Shown one piece after another: positions 12,049-12,956 of a stretch of DNA of 12,956 nt (positions within the stretch are counted from its first letter, which is position 1; every line of letters starts with the position of its first letter). The position numbers and the translations under genes were made by a program. Source of the DNA: Leucobacter sp. (GTDB lineage Bacteria > Actinomycetota > Actinomycetes > Actinomycetales > Microbacteriaceae); assembly GCA_031178565.1 (NCBI GenBank), contig JAPSIU010000051.1, positions 1 through 12,956 on the forward strand, in the 5' to 3' direction. Below the pieces are notes generated by a model. The model ran no database searches. It had not been told where the DNA came from and was given only the letters and a program-made list of their open reading frames with translations.

Positions 12049-12956
12049 GTGTCCACCGCAGCCACTCTCCGCACTGTCCTCACCCCTGGCGTGATCTTCC
12101 GCGTTCTCCTGGGCTGGGGCGCGTTCATCGCGCTCCTCATCGCGCAGCCGCTCCTGTCGGCCTACCTTTCCACTCCGGTACTGGCCGTGGTGCTGGCGGG
12201 TATCATCGCCGTGATCGTCGTGTGCGCCTTCGGCGTCGTCGGAGAGGCCGAGCATCTGGCGCATCGTCTCGGCGACCCGTACGGCACCCTTGTGCTGACG
12301 CTGTCGATCGTGCTGATCGAGGTCATCCTCATCTCCGCGGTCATGCTCGGACCCGGCGAGCACGCGACCATCGCTCGCGATTCCGTCATGGCAGTGTCGA
12401 TGATCATCCTCAACCTCGTCGTCGGTATCGGACTGGTCGTCGGCGGGATGAGGCACCGTGACCTGCGCCCGAACCGCACGGGAGTCTCCGCCTATCTCTC
12501 GCTTCTCGTCGTCCTCATCGCGGTTGCGTTCGCACTGCCCGGGCTCATCGGCACTGACGGCACCTATACCGCTGGACAAGAGATCCCGATCATCGCGCTC
12601 ACGGTGATCCTCTACGCATTCTTCCTGTACCGGCAGATGGGCGCCCAGCGTGCGGACTTCCAGGAAGTCGCATCCGCACGCCGCACCCCGGAATCCGGCG
12701 ACTCGGCGACGCAGCACGCGGCCGCCGGAAGTTCGTCGGTGCTCGCCGTCATCGCAGCGCACCGCGTCGAGGTGTGCGCCCGCGCTCTCATCCTCGTGGT
12801 CACGGTGCTTCCGATCGTGCTGCTCTCCCACGACATGGCCGTCCTCCTCGACGACGGGCTCGACCGTGCCGGCGCTCCTGTCGCGCTCTCCGGCATCCTG
12901 ATCGCGATGATCGTCTTCCTCCCCGAGACGATCACCGCGATCCGCGCCGCCTACAC
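12049..12956 (+). CDS. chaA: ChaA-type calcium(sodium)/proton antiporter, 5' part (runs off the right edge)
   Basis: The frame is open from GTG 12049 to the window end, 302 codons; an in-frame TGA at 12004 limits the start. The N-terminus is a run of hydrophobic helices. Residues 63-91 carry the first cation-binding repeat of the Ca/cation antiporter family: VVGEAEHLAHRLGDPYGTL, followed by IVLIE91. After more helices there is a short polar cytoplasmic loop (about 200-230), then the start of the second repeat, with FLPETITAIRAA (about 290-301) matching the LPE motif of ChaA. Such proteins exchange Ca or Na/K for protons across the cytoplasmic membrane. An intact ChaA has about 360 residues, so about 60-80 are missing. 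Those are just the residues represented in the minus-strand fragment at 11319-11594, so whether this gene is complete cannot be told here. Base composition is milder than in the T7SS locus. Confidence 0.88.
   Translation, partial: MSTAATLRTVLTPGVIFRVLLGWGAFIALLIAQPLLSAYLSTPVLAVVLAGIIAVIVVCAFGVVGEAEHLAHRLGDPYGTLVLTLSIVLIEVILISAVMLGPGEHATIARDSVMAVSMIILNLVVGIGLVVGGMRHRDLRPNRTGVSAYLSLLVVLIAVAFALPGLIGTDGTYTAGQEIPIIALTVILYAFFLYRQMGAQRADFQEVASARRTPESGDSATQHAAAGSSSVLAVIAAHRVEVCARALILVVTVLPIVLLSHDMAVLLDDGLDRAGAPVALSGILIAMIVFLPETITAIRAAY

Noticed and set aside
11623..12956. The 10-bp direct repeat CCGCCTACAC at 11623-11632 and 12947-12956, considered as element ends or a target duplication.
   Set aside because: Both copies encode Ala-Tyr-Thr in unrelated proteins, are short and directly oriented, and have no transposase or inverted repeats nearby; most likely chance.
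1..12956. tRNA or rRNA genes, CRISPR arrays, riboswitches, transposase or integrase genes.
   Set aside because: I saw no spaced repeat array, no cloverleaf or rRNA-like stretch, and no recombinase motifs on either strand. A covariance-model scan was not possible here.

Overview
The window is visibly very GC-rich. It uses GTG and TTG starts freely, packs genes with 1-4 nt overlaps, and carries WXG100 proteins, an EccC-type ATPase, FHA and lipoprotein genes. All this points to a high-GC Gram-positive bacterium (Actinomycetota), plausibly Micrococcales/Microbacteriaceae; the taxon is an inference. Most of the window (1 to about 10,630) is one divergent type VII secretion (T7SS/ESX-like) locus. 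The rest (10,639-12,956) is an unrelated flank with a 2H phosphoesterase, a cluster of gene remnants, and the 5' part of a calcium/proton antiporter gene (chaA).

Left, minus-strand arm, in order of transcription from the divergent promoter region (4382-4478): a single-pass membrane protein with a small extracytoplasmic domain (4381-3836); a lipoprotein overlapping it (3839-3048); a strong hairpin; a small helical protein ending in CxxC (2980-2645); an AT-rich, probable promoter/terminator region; a WXG100 protein (2552-2259, TTG start); a hairpin; a WXG100 protein with a long tail (2172-1633); a third WXG100 protein coupled to it by a TGATG overlap (1633-1322); and the N-terminal 433 residues of a large T7SS-exported, polymorphic-toxin-like protein (1300 to the window edge). 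Its C-terminal domain, and any immunity gene, lie beyond base 1.

Right, plus-strand arm: a secreted Ig-like/cadherin-like repeat protein (4479-5615); the 1449-residue EccC/EssC-type motor (5612-9961), with a ubiquitin-like plus FHA N-terminus, two membrane helices and three FtsK/SpoIIIE ATPase modules; and a zinc-ribbon/FHA protein (9961-10632). The three reading frames overlap by 1-4 nt, so they are almost certainly one operon. A working model: the motor recognises YxxxD/E tails on WXG100 dimers and exports them with the toxin-like protein. The FHA proteins would couple the machine to Ser/Thr kinase signalling, and the Ig-like, lipoprotein and membrane proteins would act at the cell surface. 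No EccB, EccD, EccE or mycosin gene is visible, so this is either a divergent or minimal system or one whose other parts lie outside the window.

Right flank: a 2H phosphoesterase converges on the FHA gene with only 6 nt between them. Next to it lie three broken genes within about 600 bp: the C-terminal end of a ChaA antiporter (minus), the C-terminal end of a YtcJ-like amidohydrolase (plus), and the P-loop end of a low-molecular-weight protein tyrosine phosphatase (minus). A plus-strand chaA runs off the right edge. The visible part of that chaA stops just before the portion that the minus-strand fragment contains, so either a paralogue was deleted or one gene was split by an inversion. The sequence beyond 12,956 would decide this.
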